Source: Parabacteroides sp. (lineage in GTDB: Bacteria > Bacteroidota > Bacteroidia > Bacteroidales > Tannerellaceae). Taken from it: a DNA stretch of 64,000 nucleotides. Within the stretch, counting starts at the first letter, position 1, and the number at the start of each line of letters is the position of its first letter. The translations under genes were made by a program, and so were the position numbers. The notes beneath the pieces are model-generated. The model had not been told where the DNA came from, did no database searches, and worked only from the letters and a program-made list of their open reading frames with translations. Location of the stretch: NCBI GenBank assembly GCA_017937385.1, contig JAGBDR010000034.1, forward strand, positions 34,162 through 98,161. The letters run 5' to 3'. Of this stretch, positions 25,074-35,612 are shown in pieces.

Positions 25074-27273
25074 GTACGACTCTGTCGTTCAGCTCTGCCA
25101 GCTTTGCTTTGTTCCAGCGGTCTGTTGTGCCGACCAGATAGCCGGTGATGCGTTGGAGCTTGTCGAGATGGGTGCTGCCACATTTCGGACATTTCTCCAG
25201 ATGGGCTTCCGCGTTTTCGTAGCCGCAGTCGAGACAGCGGTTGCGGTTGTGGTTGACGGAGCCGTAACCGATGTTGTAGCGGTCCATCATGTCGACGACC
25301 TGCATGATCGCTTCCGGGTTGTGGGTCGCATCGCCATCCATTTCGACATAGAAGATGTGGCCTCCGCGTGTCATCTCGTGATAGGGAGCTTCCACTTCCG
25401 CTTTGTGGCGGGCGCTACATTTGTAGTAGACCGGGACATGATTGGAGTTCGTATAGTAGTCGCGGTCCGTGATGCCGGGCAGCGAACCGAACTTCTCGCG
25501 GTCGCGACGGGTAAACTTGCCGGACAGCCCTTCGGCCGGTGTTGCCAGTATGCTATAATTGTGCTGGTATTCTTCGGAGAACTGGTTGGCCCGGGCGCGC
25601 ATATAGCTGACGATCTTCAGGCCCAGCTCCTGCGAAGCGGCGTCTTCGCCGTGGTGCTTGCCGGTGAGGGCGACCAGGCATTCCGCCAGGCCGATAAAGC
25701 CGATACCCAATGTGCCCTGGTTGATGACAGGGGCGATCGTGTCGTTCGGCTTCAACTTCTCGCATCCCAACCAGAGCGACGACATCAGCAACGGGAATTG
25801 TTTGGCATAGGCCGTCTTCTGAAATTCCATGCGTTCGTGCAGCTGGCGGGCGGTTATATCCAGCATGTGGTCAAGTTTGGCAAAGAACCGGGCGATCCGT
25901 TCTTCCTTGTTGGCGATAGGCATACATTCGATGGCGAGGCGCACGATGTTGATCGTCGAGAAAGAGAGGTTGCCGCGGCCGATGGATGTTTTCGGTCCGA
26001 AACGGTTCTCGAATACGCGGGTACGGCAGCCCATCGTGGCCACTTCATGTATATAACGTTGCGGGTCGTCGGCACGCCAGTCTTCGCTCTGGTTGAACGT
26101 CGCGTCGAGGTTGAGGAAGTTCGGGAAGAAACGGCGGGCCGTCACCTTGCAGGCCAGTTGGTAAAGATCGTAGTTGCGGTCTTCCGGCAGATAGCTCACG
26201 CCGCGTTTCTTTTTCCATATCTGGATCGGGAAGATGGCCGTCTCGCCATTGCCGACCCCGCGGTAGGTACTTTTCAGGATCTCGCGGATGATGCAGCGTC
26301 CCTCGGCCGAAGTGTCCGTCCCGTAGTTGATGGAACTGAAAACGACCTGGTTGCCGCCGCGTGAATGGATGGTGTTCATGTTGTGGATGAAGGCCTCCAT
26401 CGACTGGTGCACACGGCTGACGGTCCGGTTGACGGCGTGCTGGACCACCCGTTCGTCACCGCTCAATCCTTCGAGCGGACGGTTTATATAGTCGTCCAAT
26501 TCCTGTTGGTAGAGGTGCGAATAGTCCTGCCCGTTCAACTCTTCCAGGTTCTTGATCTCCTCGATGAAACTGTTGCGCACGTAGGGAGCTAAGTAGAAAT
26601 CGAATGCCGGGATCGCCTGGCCGCCGTGCATCTCGTTCTGGGCCGTTTCCAATGAGATGCAACCTAAGATGCTGGCCGTCTCGATACGCTTTGCCGGGCG
26701 TGACTCGCCGTGTCCGGCCGAGAAGCCATATTTCAAGATCCGGTCCAACGGATGCTGTACGCACGTAAGGCTCTTGGTCGGATAGTAGTCTTTATCATGG
26801 ATATGCAGGTAGTTGTTGGCCACTGCATCTTTGATCTCCTCGCTCAAGAGGTAGTCGTCGACGAACGGCTTGGTCGTTTCGCTGGAGAACTTCATCATCA
26901 TGCCGGCGGGCGTGTCGGCATTCATGTTGGCGTTCTCGCGGGTGATGTCGTTGGATTTGATGTTGATGATCTCCAGAAACACATCGCGCGTTTTGGCTTT
27001 GCGGGCGATACTGCGCTGGTTGCGGTAGGCGATGTATTTCTGCGCTACGTCCTTGCGGCTACTGTTCATCAGTTCCAGTTCGACGGCGTCCTGAATGGCT
27101 TCGACTGTCATTTGCGAGTCGCCTTTGAAAGAAATATGGTCGGTGATCTGGCGGACCAGTTCCCGGTCTTCCCCGTTTTCTGTGTGCAACATCGCTTTGC
27201 GGATAGCGGTTGCTATTTTCTCTTCATTAAATCCGACGATACGTCCGTCCCGTTTGATAACTGTCTGAATCAT
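25066..27273 (-). CDS. nrdD: anaerobic ribonucleoside-triphosphate reductase
   Basis: NrdD reduces ribonucleoside triphosphates under anaerobic conditions. From the ATG at 27273 the product has 735 residues: an ATP-cone (VIKRDGRIVGFNEEKIATAIRKAM) at the N-terminus, the reductase barrel, a C-terminal zinc site (C680, C683, C695, C698) and the glycyl-radical loop RITGYLVGT with G711. An open extension to 27378 (MTNFNYTKV...) is rejected because a -7 box lies inside it at 27312-27319 and the ATP-cone normally starts within a few residues of the start. The last residues (VVHN) and the TGA stop come from a TCAATTG heptamer array. nrdG follows on the same strand. Confidence 0.96.
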   Translation of the reverse strand: MIQTVIKRDGRIVGFNEEKIATAIRKAMLHTENGEDRELVRQITDHISFKGDSQMTVEAIQDAVELELMNSSRKDVAQKYIAYRNQRSIARKAKTRDVFLEIINIKSNDITRENANMNADTPAGMMMKFSSETTKPFVDDYLLSEEIKDAVANNYLHIHDKDYYPTKSLTCVQHPLDRILKYGFSAGHGESRPAKRIETASILGCISLETAQNEMHGGQAIPAFDFYLAPYVRNSFIEEIKNLEELNGQDYSHLYQQELDDYINRPLEGLSGDERVVQHAVNRTVSRVHQSMEAFIHNMNTIHSRGGNQVVFSSINYGTDTSAEGRCIIREILKSTYRGVGNGETAIFPIQIWKKKRGVSYLPEDRNYDLYQLACKVTARRFFPNFLNLDATFNQSEDWRADDPQRYIHEVATMGCRTRVFENRFGPKTSIGRGNLSFSTINIVRLAIECMPIANKEERIARFFAKLDHMLDITARQLHERMEFQKTAYAKQFPLLMSSLWLGCEKLKPNDTIAPVINQGTLGIGFIGLAECLVALTGKHHGEDAASQELGLKIVSYMRARANQFSEEYQHNYSILATPAEGLSGKFTRRDREKFGSLPGITDRDYYTNSNHVPVYYKCSARHKAEVEAPYHEMTRGGHIFYVEMDGDATHNPEAIMQVVDMMDRYNIGYGSVNHNRNRCLDCGYENAEAHLEKCPKCGSTHLDKLQRITGYLVGTTDRWNKAKLAELNDRVVHN

Positions 27274-27311
27274 GATAAAGCTATTCTTGAATTTGTTCGT
27301 TTTTGTAGCCA

Positions 27312-27319
27312 CAAAAGTA
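27312..27319 (-). promoter_or_regulatory. -7 box of nrdDG
   Basis: On the minus strand this reads TACTTTTG, 39 bp before the nrdD ATG. It also supports the shorter nrdD start. Confidence 0.5.
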
Positions 27320-27540
27320 TATAGTATAATCGTATGGTAAACTTTTTGGAAAACTTTTGTGTAGTTAAAATTTGTCAATCAATTAGTAATCAGTCGTAGT
27401 TTTGAGAAAAATGGAAAACTTTTGAATTTTGAATACAAATAGAGTTACCCAAAACTGTATAGTTTCATAACTCTCTGTGTATAATGTCGGAAATTTATTC
27501 AAGCCGGTGTCCGGCTTGTCTTTTATGCCTGTCCCATTTA

Positions 27541-27612
27541 TATTCCATGCCCATCCGTTTTTGATTGCATGGGCATGGAACGGATAACGGATGGGCATGG
27601 AATGGTAACTGA
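27541..27612. repeat. 22-bp ATGGGCATGGAACGG repeats, direct and inverted
   Basis: Two direct 22-bp units (27569-27590 and 27591-27612, the second diverged) are preceded by an inverted copy (27541-27562), so CCATGCCCA pairs with TGGGCATGG in a hairpin. The unit is the same as in the ftsW tail (5588-5631). Confidence 0.75.
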
Positions 27613-27682
27613 AAATTTACAACCGAAACGTTGAATGCATGCGAAAATTCGCAACCAAACCGTTGAATGCAAGCGAAAATTC
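27611..27682. repeat. 32-bp direct repeat, 2.3 copies
   Basis: Units 27611-27642 and 27643-27674 share GAAAATT, CAACC and CGTTGAATGCA; a third begins at 27675 (GAAAATTC). There are no spacers, so this is not CRISPR-like. Confidence 0.65.
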
Positions 27683-27776
27683 TCCTCCATCAAAACAAAG
27701 GAAAGGAAAGAAAAGGATAGAAAAGAAATAATACTCTTCCTCCTCCTTCATGCGCGTGAGCGGTGCAAGCCATAGA

Positions 27777-27831
27777 AACGGTAGGAAACCGAACTTCTTG
27801 TCGGCAAGAATCGGCAGGTTTCCGTACCGTT
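27777..27831. other. structured intergenic hairpin downstream of atpG
   Basis: AACGGTA+GGAAACC (27777-27790) pairs with GGTTTCC+G+TACCGTT (27817-27831, one bulge), and TTCTTG/CAAGAA (27795-27810) forms an inner stem with loop TCGG. No T-run follows on either strand. It lies in the nrdD-atpG gap (27320-27991), which holds no gene I can support. Confidence 0.5.
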
Positions 27832-27991
27832 CCGGTTGCTTGATATAGGAAAATACAACTTGCTACCTGTTTTGACACATAAGTCAACACTATGGGATGC
27901 GAACTGCATACCTTTGCAACCGGTAATTGGCAATTCATTTTTCAACTTTCAATCTGAAAAACAGATGATACGGATTAAAAAGAAATCATTT

Positions 27992-28849
27992 TCACTGTCC
28001 TCCCATGATGTCCAGCAACTCGTTGGTGATGGCCTGTTGACGGGTTTTGTTGTATTGCAGGGTCAGCTTCTGGATCAGGTCGTTGGCATTGTCGTTGGCC
28101 GTTTGCATGGCCATCATGCGGGCGGCATGTTCGGATGTCGTCGTGTCGAGCAATGTCGTGTAGACCGTCAGGTTGAGCAATTTCGGGAAAAGCAATGCTT
28201 GCAGGCTTTCCGGCGACGGTTCCAGGATGTAATCGGTTGCCGGGTCGGTGTTCCCGGCCGAAGCCTGCGGCAAGGTGACCGGCAGGTAGACGTTGTGGGT
28301 CAATACCTGTGTCGCCATATTCTTGAAATGATGGTAGAGCAGTTCCACCTGGTCCGCTTGGCCCGAAGCGAAGAGTTCCATCAGTTTTTCGGCGAGTCGG
28401 ACCGCCTTTTCGTATGAAGGCTTTTCTTCTAAATGCAAGAAATCGTCCTCGGTCGCGTAGCCGGCTTTGTGCAGTTCGTCGGCAATCTTTTTCCCGATCG
28501 GGTAGAGGCGGACAGCGATGTGTTGCGCCTCTAATTCCTGCAGGCGGGCAGCAAGTCCTTTCCATACGTTGGCATTGAACGTGCCGCACAACCCGTTACT
28601 GGATGAGAAGACGGCGATAACGACCTGTTTCACCTCCCGTTTTTCCGTGTAAGGCGATTTCAGGTCACAATCCGCACTTACAAGGCCGTTTAAGATGGCG
28701 GACAGTTTGTTTGCATAAAGGAGCGTGTGTTCAGTCTGCGTCTGGGTATGATGGAGCTTTGCCGAAGAGACCATTTTCATGGCTGCGGTGATCTTCTGCG
28801 TGCTCCGGATAGACGCGATCCTGACTTTTATTTCTTTCAGTGATGCCAT
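27992..28849 (-). CDS. atpG: F1Fo ATP synthase subunit gamma
   Basis: Gamma is the rotating central shaft of F1. The 285-residue product starts MASLKEIKVRIASIRSTQKITAAMKMVSSAKL, the conserved N-terminal helix, and ends with the matching C-terminal helix ANDNANDLIQKLTLQYNKTRQQAITNELLDIMGG. An open extension upstream to 28912 is read from TCAATTG repeats (QLSIVNYQF) and is not part of the protein. It is the last gene of the atp operon; the gap to atpA is filled by inverted heptamer arrays. Confidence 0.97.
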   Translation of the reverse strand: MASLKEIKVRIASIRSTQKITAAMKMVSSAKLHHTQTQTEHTLLYANKLSAILNGLVSADCDLKSPYTEKREVKQVVIAVFSSSNGLCGTFNANVWKGLAARLQELEAQHIAVRLYPIGKKIADELHKAGYATEDDFLHLEEKPSYEKAVRLAEKLMELFASGQADQVELLYHHFKNMATQVLTHNVYLPVTLPQASAGNTDPATDYILEPSPESLQALLFPKLLNLTVYTTLLDTTTSEHAARMMAMQTANDNANDLIQKLTLQYNKTRQQAITNELLDIMGGQ

Positions 28850-28863
28850 AACCCTCTTTTTAA

Positions 28864-28936
28864 ATTGATAATTGACAATTGACAATTGGATGTCGCTTGT
28901 CGTAATTGTCAATTGTCAATTGTCCATTGTCAATTG
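28864..28936. repeat. inverted TCAATTG heptamer arrays between atpA and atpG
   Basis: An ATTGACA-oriented array (about 28866-28889) and a TCAATTG-oriented array (about 28903-28936) face each other around a GATGTCGCTTGTCG spacer, allowing a long A/U-rich hairpin in the mRNA. The atpA stop (TGA, 28916-28918) lies within the second array. Confidence 0.75.
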
Positions 28937-30496
28937 TTTAGCTGTTTCTTCCAGTTTGGTCCGGATATCGTCGTTGATGGTTCCGGTTTTCAGGATGTCC
29001 AGTACGTCGCGTTGATGGGATGTGTGAAGTTCCTGCAGGAATTCCTTTTCGAAATCATGCACTTTGTCTAACGGGACATTCTTCAGCAATCCTTGTGTAC
29101 AACAGTACAGGATGGCGATCTGCTCTTCGACCGGCATCGGGCTGTATTGAGGTTGTATCAGCAATTGCGTGTTCTTTTGTCCTTTGTCGATAGTGAAAGC
29201 TGTCACGGCATCCATCTCGCCGCCGAACTTGGAGAACGATTCCAGTTCGCGGAACTGTGCCTGGTCGATCTTCAGTGTCCCCGCCACTTTCTTCATCGCT
29301 TTCAGCTGGGCGTTGCCACCTACGCGGGAAACGGAGATCCCGACGTTGATAGCCGGACGGTTCCCCTGGTTGAAGAGGTCGGTTTCGAGGAAGATCTGTC
29401 CGTCGGTAATGGAGATGACGTTTGTCGGGATATAGGCCGACACGTCCCCCGCCTGGGTCTCTATAATCGGCAGGGCAGTCAGGGAACCACCACCTTTCAC
29501 TTTGTCTTTCATGCTGTCCGGCAGGTCGTTCATCTGGCGGGCCACTTCGGGCTGGTTGATGATCTTGGCTGCCCGTTCGAGCAAGCGGGAATGCAGGTAA
29601 AAGATATCGCCCGGATAGGCCTCGCGTCCGGAGGGGCGGCGCAGGATCAGAGATACCTCACGATAGGCGACCGCCTGTTTCGACAGGTCGTCGTAGACCA
29701 CCAGCGCATGACGTCCGCTGTCACGGAAATATTCGCCGATGGCAGCACCTGCGAAAGGCGCGAAATATTGCATGGCTGCCGGATCGGATGCTGTTGCGCT
29801 GACAACGATCGTATAGTCCATCGCACCTTTTTCCTGCAACGTGTTGACAAGCGAGGCGACGGTAGAACCCTTTTGCCCGATTGCCACATAGATGCAGTAG
29901 ACCGGATTGCCGGCCTCGTAGTTGCTGCGCTGGTTGATGATCGTGTCGATGGCAATCGCGGTCTTTCCGGTCTGGCGGTCCCCGATGATCAGTTCGCGCT
30001 GCCCGCGTCCGATCGGGATCATCGCATCGACAGCCTTGATACCGGTCTGCAACGGTTCGTTGACCGGCTGGCGGAAGATAACACCCGGTGCCTTGCGTTC
30101 GAGCGGCATCTCGCAGGTCTCTCCGATGATTTCCCCTTTTCCGTCGATCGGGTTTCCGAGCGGGTCGATTACCCGTCCGATCATCCCCTCGCTGACATCG
30201 ATGGAGGCGATGCGCCCGGTCCGTTTGACGGTGTCGCCCTCTTTGATCTGGTCTGTCGGTCCCAACAGGACGGCTCCCACATTGTCTTCTTCGAGGTTCA
30301 TCACGATCGCTTCCATCCCGTTGTCGAACTGCAGGAGTTCATTCGCTTCGGCATTGTCGAGGCCGTAGATACGGGCCACACCGTCGCTCACCTGGAGCAC
30401 CGTGCCCACTTCTTCCGTCCGGATGCCGGTACTGATCCCTTCCAACTGCTGGTGCAGGATGGCGGAAACTTCACTCACTTTTATCTGATCTGTCAT
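28916..30496 (-). CDS. atpA: F1Fo ATP synthase subunit alpha
   Basis: Alpha is the non-catalytic nucleotide-binding subunit of F1. The 526-residue protein has the N-terminal barrel ([25 protein letters not shown]), the P-loop GDRQTGKT near residue 173, and the [17 protein letters not shown] signature. Its last seven residues (KQLTMDN) and stop are encoded by an ATTGACA heptamer array, so the natural C-terminus probably ended just before. It lies 12 bp after atpH and before atpG. Confidence 0.98.
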   Translation of the reverse strand: MTDQIKVSEVSAILHQQLEGISTGIRTEEVGTVLQVSDGVARIYGLDNAEANELLQFDNGMEAIVMNLEEDNVGAVLLGPTDQIKEGDTVKRTGRIASIDVSEGMIGRVIDPLGNPIDGKGEIIGETCEMPLERKAPGVIFRQPVNEPLQTGIKAVDAMIPIGRGQRELIIGDRQTGKTAIAIDTIINQRSNYEAGNPVYCIYVAIGQKGSTVASLVNTLQEKGAMDYTIVVSATASDPAAMQYFAPFAGAAIGEYFRDSGRHALVVYDDLSKQAVAYREVSLILRRPSGREAYPGDIFYLHSRLLERAAKIINQPEVARQMNDLPDSMKDKVKGGGSLTALPIIETQAGDVSAYIPTNVISITDGQIFLETDLFNQGNRPAINVGISVSRVGGNAQLKAMKKVAGTLKIDQAQFRELESFSKFGGEMDAVTAFTIDKGQKNTQLLIQPQYSPMPVEEQIAILYCCTQGLLKNVPLDKVHDFEKEFLQELHTSHQRDVLDILKTGTINDDIRTKLEETAKQLTMDN

Positions 30497-30508
30497 ACTT
30501 CTTTCTTT

Positions 30509-31051
30509 TTATCTGTTTTCAAGTAGCCGGCTATGGATCTCCCGTAGTTGTGTCGCATAGCTGGCATCTATCCGGTTGTTCCCGATCCGCAGGCGGAAAC
30601 CGCCGAGCAACTCCGGCTGCACAAGGCCGGAAAATTCGATGGTGTTGCCTGTCTCTTCCTTTAACTTGTTCTGAAGATGCTCTTTCACTTCCTCGCTTAC
30701 CGGAACAGCCGTATCAAACTGCACACGGGTGATCCGTTTGTCCTTCCGGTACAGCTGGATATAGGTGTGCGCCATGAAGAGCAAGAGGCTTTCCCGTTTA
30801 TGTTTCACGACAAGTTGCATGAAACGTCCATACAGCTCCGAAACCTCTATACCGCCTGCCGCCGTCAGCAACTTGAGCTTTTCCTCCGCCGGAAGGAGCG
30901 GATTGCCGAGGGCAACCCGAAGCTCCGGTTCGAGCGAGAAGCTGTCTGCCAGCATCTTCATATCATCGTAGACCCGCGTCTCCTGTCCTTTCTCCTTGGC
31001 AAGGGAGAAAAGGGCTTTCGCATACCGGGAAGAGATTGTTCCTATGTCCAT
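30509..31051 (-). CDS. atpH: F1Fo ATP synthase subunit delta
   Basis: Delta joins F1 to the b-subunit stalk. The 180-residue product fits the family: helical N-terminus ISSRYAKALFSLAKEKG, middle LLLFMAHTYIQLYRKDK, and C-terminal SGLVQPELLGGFRLRIGNNRIDASYATQLREIHSRL, with the conserved GG-RIG pattern. It starts three bases after the atpF stop and is followed closely by atpA, in the usual F-H-A order. Confidence 0.94.
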   Translation of the reverse strand: MDIGTISSRYAKALFSLAKEKGQETRVYDDMKMLADSFSLEPELRVALGNPLLPAEEKLKLLTAAGGIEVSELYGRFMQLVVKHKRESLLLFMAHTYIQLYRKDKRITRVQFDTAVPVSEEVKEHLQNKLKEETGNTIEFSGLVQPELLGGFRLRIGNNRIDASYATQLREIHSRLLENR

Positions 31052-31054
31052 ACG

Positions 31055-31555
31055 TTACGATTTACAAAACGATACCTCATCCAACAGCCGGTCGATGATT
31101 TGTTGTTGTTCCTTGTCGCGGCTGATCTTTTCTTTCATCACCTTTTCGGCTATGGCGATCGAAAGGTCGGCAATCTCGGAACGGACTTCGCGGATCGCCT
31201 TCTCTTTCTCCTCGCGGATGCGCCGGGCAGCCTCTTCCACCTGCAAACGGGTTTCGGCGGCAGCTTTCCGGTGAGCTTCGTCGATGATTTGTTCTTTTTC
31301 GGCAAGGGCCTCTTTCAGGATGGCATTCTGCCTTTCCTTGGCTTCGGCCAGTATCCGGTCGCTTTCGGCCTGGATATGGGCAAGCTGTTCATTTGCCTGG
31401 CGAGCCGTTTCCAAAGAATGGTCGATGTAGGCTTTCCGTTCTTCCACCGCCTTGATGATGACCGGGAATCCATATTTGGAAAGGATGACAAAGACCAGCC
31501 CGAATGAAACGATCATCCAGAACAGAAGTCCCGAATCCGGTGTAAACAGTGACAT
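31055..31555 (-). CDS. atpF: F1Fo ATP synthase subunit b
   Basis: Subunit b forms the peripheral stalk. The 166-residue protein has one N-terminal membrane helix (GLLFWMIVSFGLVFVILSKYGF) and a long, highly charged, Ala/Glu/Arg/Lys-rich helix to the end, as expected for a coiled-coil stalk. It lies 13 bp after atpE and three before atpH. Only one b gene is present, so a homodimer is expected. Confidence 0.95.
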   Translation of the reverse strand: MSLFTPDSGLLFWMIVSFGLVFVILSKYGFPVIIKAVEERKAYIDHSLETARQANEQLAHIQAESDRILAEAKERQNAILKEALAEKEQIIDEAHRKAAAETRLQVEEAARRIREEKEKAIREVRSEIADLSIAIAEKVMKEKISRDKEQQQIIDRLLDEVSFCKS

Positions 31556-31568
31556 GGCTTGTTGGTTT

Positions 31569-31835
<267 letters not shown>

Positions 31836-31856
31836 TTAGTTGTTAGTATTCCTTTC

Positions 31857-32924
31857 TTATTTGTGTGTCGCTTTGGACTGCCCGATGAAATTGGCCGAGA
31901 GCATGGTGAATATATAAGCTTGCAAGAAAGCCACCAATATTTCCATACCGTTCATGAACGTGCAAAAGAAGACGGAAAGGACCGTCATGCCCGCGTTGAT
32001 GGCGATTCCCATAGAGGCCGTGATGAAAATCAGGCAAGTTAATGCCAGAATGATGGAATGTCCGGCCATGATATTGGCAAACAGACGGATCATCAGGGCG
32101 ATGGGCTTGGTGAAGATCCCGAGAAATTCGGCAAACGGCATAATGGGAACCGGCAGTTTCAAGTAGACGGGCGTATCGGGCCAGAAGATATCTTTCCAAT
32201 ACGCTTTGCCGGCAAACAGATTGATAGCAATAAACGTACATCCTGCCAAAACCGCCGTCACGGTGATATTCCCCGTGACGTTGGCTCCACCCGGAAAGAC
32301 CGGGATGATGCCGATCAGGTTGTTCAACAAGATGAAGAAAAAGGCCGTCAACAAGAACGAGGAGTAACTCCGGTAATGCGTTTCGCCGATCGAAGTCTTG
32401 ATCACCTCTTCCTGGATATACATGATGGCCGCTTCCATCATTCCCGTAAAGCCATCCGGCACTTCCCCGGCATGTCGGGCATACCAGTTGGCCGTTCGCA
32501 ATACGATGAAGACCAAAAGGCCGCAACTGATCAGGATCGCACACACATTTTTAGTCAACGACAGGTCGAGCGGGCGTATCTCTTCGCCGGATTGGCTGCG
32601 CTCCACCACTTTCCCCTGATAGGGACCTTCTTGCGCAATGGAGTATGTCAGGTAGGATTTCCCCTCGTGAAGGTGGGCAGAAGAAAATACCGCCCAGCCC
32701 TGTTCCCGGCTCCGCACGATGATGGGCAACGGGATGGAAATCTCTTTCCCGTTCCATTCGGTGATATGCCACGTATAGGCATCCTGGATGTGGGAAAAGA
32801 CGATCTCCTGCACGTCGACGGCCGGTTGCTCTCCGGTTGCTGCAAAGGCCGGGCCTGTGCATAAGAGAAGCAACAACAATCCGATCCACTTCCATTTCAA
32901 TTTCAATTTCAATAAACCTGTCAT
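31857..32924 (-). CDS. atpB: F1Fo ATP synthase subunit a
   Basis: Subunit a forms the ion half-channels. The C-terminal about 230 residues carry the family core, with the essential Arg in ALMIRLFANIMAGH and the GMEILVAFLQAYIFTML segment. At 355 residues it is about 80 longer than E. coli AtpB. The extra part is N-terminal: a signal-like helix (IGLLLLLLCTGPAFA) and about 100 residues with FSHIQDAYTWHITEWNGKEISIPLP, expected outside the membrane. I recall this extension as usual for Bacteroidetes. The ATG overlaps the atpC stop by four bases. Confidence 0.96.
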   Translation of the reverse strand: MTGLLKLKLKWKWIGLLLLLLCTGPAFAATGEQPAVDVQEIVFSHIQDAYTWHITEWNGKEISIPLPIIVRSREQGWAVFSSAHLHEGKSYLTYSIAQEGPYQGKVVERSQSGEEIRPLDLSLTKNVCAILISCGLLVFIVLRTANWYARHAGEVPDGFTGMMEAAIMYIQEEVIKTSIGETHYRSYSSFLLTAFFFILLNNLIGIIPVFPGGANVTGNITVTAVLAGCTFIAINLFAGKAYWKDIFWPDTPVYLKLPVPIMPFAEFLGIFTKPIALMIRLFANIMAGHSIILALTCLIFITASMGIAINAGMTVLSVFFCTFMNGMEILVAFLQAYIFTMLSANFIGQSKATHK

Positions 32925-33172
32925 AATGCAATGAAATTTTCGATACAGGCGGATATCGAGTCGTTTTTCACTTCCACAAATCCGTCCTTCACTTCTATTT
33001 CTTGGATGGTCCCGTCGCCGGTTTCATACCGGATATTCCCTTTCCGCAAGGCCGTTATCAAGGGAGCATGATGGGGCAACACCTCAAACGAACCGGCCAT
33101 GCCTGGAAAAGATACCTGATTGACTTCTCCTTTGAACAAGACACCGTCCGGTGATACAATCTCCAGTTCCAT
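32921..33172 (-). CDS. atpC: F1Fo ATP synthase subunit epsilon (short form)
   Basis: Epsilon sits on the gamma shaft. The 83-residue product has only the beta-sandwich domain (ELEIVSPDGVLFKGEVNQVSFPGMAGSFEVLPHHAPLITAL). The C-terminal helical hairpin that inhibits ATP hydrolysis in E. coli (total about 139 residues) is absent. The stop overlaps the next gene atpB, so the frame is not simply broken at the end. It lies six bases after atpD. Confidence 0.95.
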   Translation of the reverse strand: MELEIVSPDGVLFKGEVNQVSFPGMAGSFEVLPHHAPLITALRKGNIRYETGDGTIQEIEVKDGFVEVKNDSISACIENFIAL

Positions 33173-33178
33173 ATCCGC

Positions 33179-34747
<1,569 letters not shown>

Positions 34748-35299
34748 CGAATTATGAATTTCCGAAAAACGGAAATATAACTTTTTGAACCTTTTTGCAC
34801 TTAGTTAAATATTCGTCGAATCCCGGTAAATTCCAAAGAGAACAATGCAGTTCGCAAATGGACCAATCGGCCGGGAACGTGTTATTTTTAACGTGCAAGC
34901 ATCCAGCTTTTTATAGGAAATAACCCGTTGGAGGCGGAAAATGTTTTGTATTGTTAATGAAAAATTCCCCCTATCTGCAGTGCCGGTATGGGCCGTTCAA
35001 AAGGGGTTCACGGAAAACCGGTTAAAAATATATAATGTTTCCTTCCGGTTTTAACGCAAAAACGGCCGTATAAGGGCCAGTGAAGGGCCAGTGATCCTCC
35101 AGTGAAGGTCCAGTGATCCTCCACTTCCTATGGATTGGCGTTAATTTTTTAACAAAGCAGCCCTTTTCCGGGGGACAAATGTGAATACGATTTTAACACT
35201 GTTTTTTCGGGCGTTGTTATAAGGAGTGTAGGCGTAGTGTGAGGGGACGGGAAGCTTGTTGACTTTACAATCAGAAATGCGGTCTGTTTGTTTTTTTAT
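34748..35299. other. intergenic region between atpD and the B12 riboswitch
   Basis: No credible gene is seen. At about 35073-35128 a CCAGTGA(A)GG motif recurs five times with a 22-bp higher-order period (units about 35085-35106 and 35107-35128). The rest is AT-rich and unremarkable. Confidence 0.5.
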
Positions 35300-35307
35300 T
35301 ATCTTTG
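35300..35307 (+). promoter_or_regulatory. -7 box upstream of the cobalamin riboswitch
   Basis: TATCTTTG lies a few bases before the start of the aptamer, so the riboswitch would form the 5' end of the btu transcript. Confidence 0.5.
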
Positions 35308-35309
35308 CC

Positions 35310-35560
35310 GCCGGATTATGGTGTAACCGTTTTTGCTTCCGCAAGCGGTTAGTAAAAGGGAATCCGGTGCAAGTCCGGAACTGTACCCGTAGCTGTAAGT
35401 TCTGTAAACCTCGGCAAATCTTGTTGCCACTGACGGAGCAATTGACAATTGACAATGGATAATTGACAATTGACAATTAAATCGTTGGGAAGGCTGCCAT
35501 AGTAGGAAATTTTCAATTGTCAATTGAAAAAAGGGTGGAACGAGTCAGAAAACCTGCCAT
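35310..35560 (+). ncRNA. cobalamin (AdoCbl) riboswitch
   Basis: The core reads AAAAGGGAATCCGGTG, then AAGTCCGGAACTG, then CCCGTAGCTGTAA (35354-35398), the canonical core of cobalamin riboswitches. GCCACTG (35426-35432) pairs with the GGGAAGGC region (35487-35494), and a B12-box-like AGTCAGAAAACCTGCC is at 35543-35558. Two peripheral arms are built from TCAATTG heptamers: 35439-35480 between GCCACTG and GGGAAGGC, and 35511-35530, which forms a TTTTCAATTG/CAATTGAAAA hairpin. A CCATGATCATGG palindrome (35557-35568) follows. The next gene is a btuB-type receptor, so B12 should repress this operon. Confidence 0.92.
35439..35530. repeat. TCAATTG heptamers inside the riboswitch
   Basis: Five to six ATTGACA-oriented units (35439-35480) and two inverted units (35513-35527) occupy two variable arms of the aptamer. 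Confidence 0.75.
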
Positions 35561-35612
35561 GATCATGGATATGCAATCTCTCGGGTAAAGGGGTTGGTAA
35601 AACGAATGGATT

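Noticed and set aside
25042-26364. Long open frame (440 codons) on the + strand opposite nrdD
   Set aside because: It is the complement of a certain gene; GC-rich third positions keep antisense frames open. The translation has no domain sense.
27274-27378. Upstream extension of nrdD by 35 residues
   Set aside because: Contains a promoter -7 box and no family similarity; the ATP-cone starts at the ATG at 27273.
27611-27682. 32-bp repeats considered as a CRISPR array
   Set aside because: Units are directly adjacent without spacers and only 2.3 copies exist; no cas genes.
28850-28912. Upstream extension of atpG (MTITTSDIQLSIVNYQF...)
   Set aside because: Encoded by heptamer repeats; the conserved gamma N-terminus starts at 28849.
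29093-30526. 477-codon open frame opposite atpA
   Set aside because: Antisense shadow of atpA with no recognisable motifs or start context.
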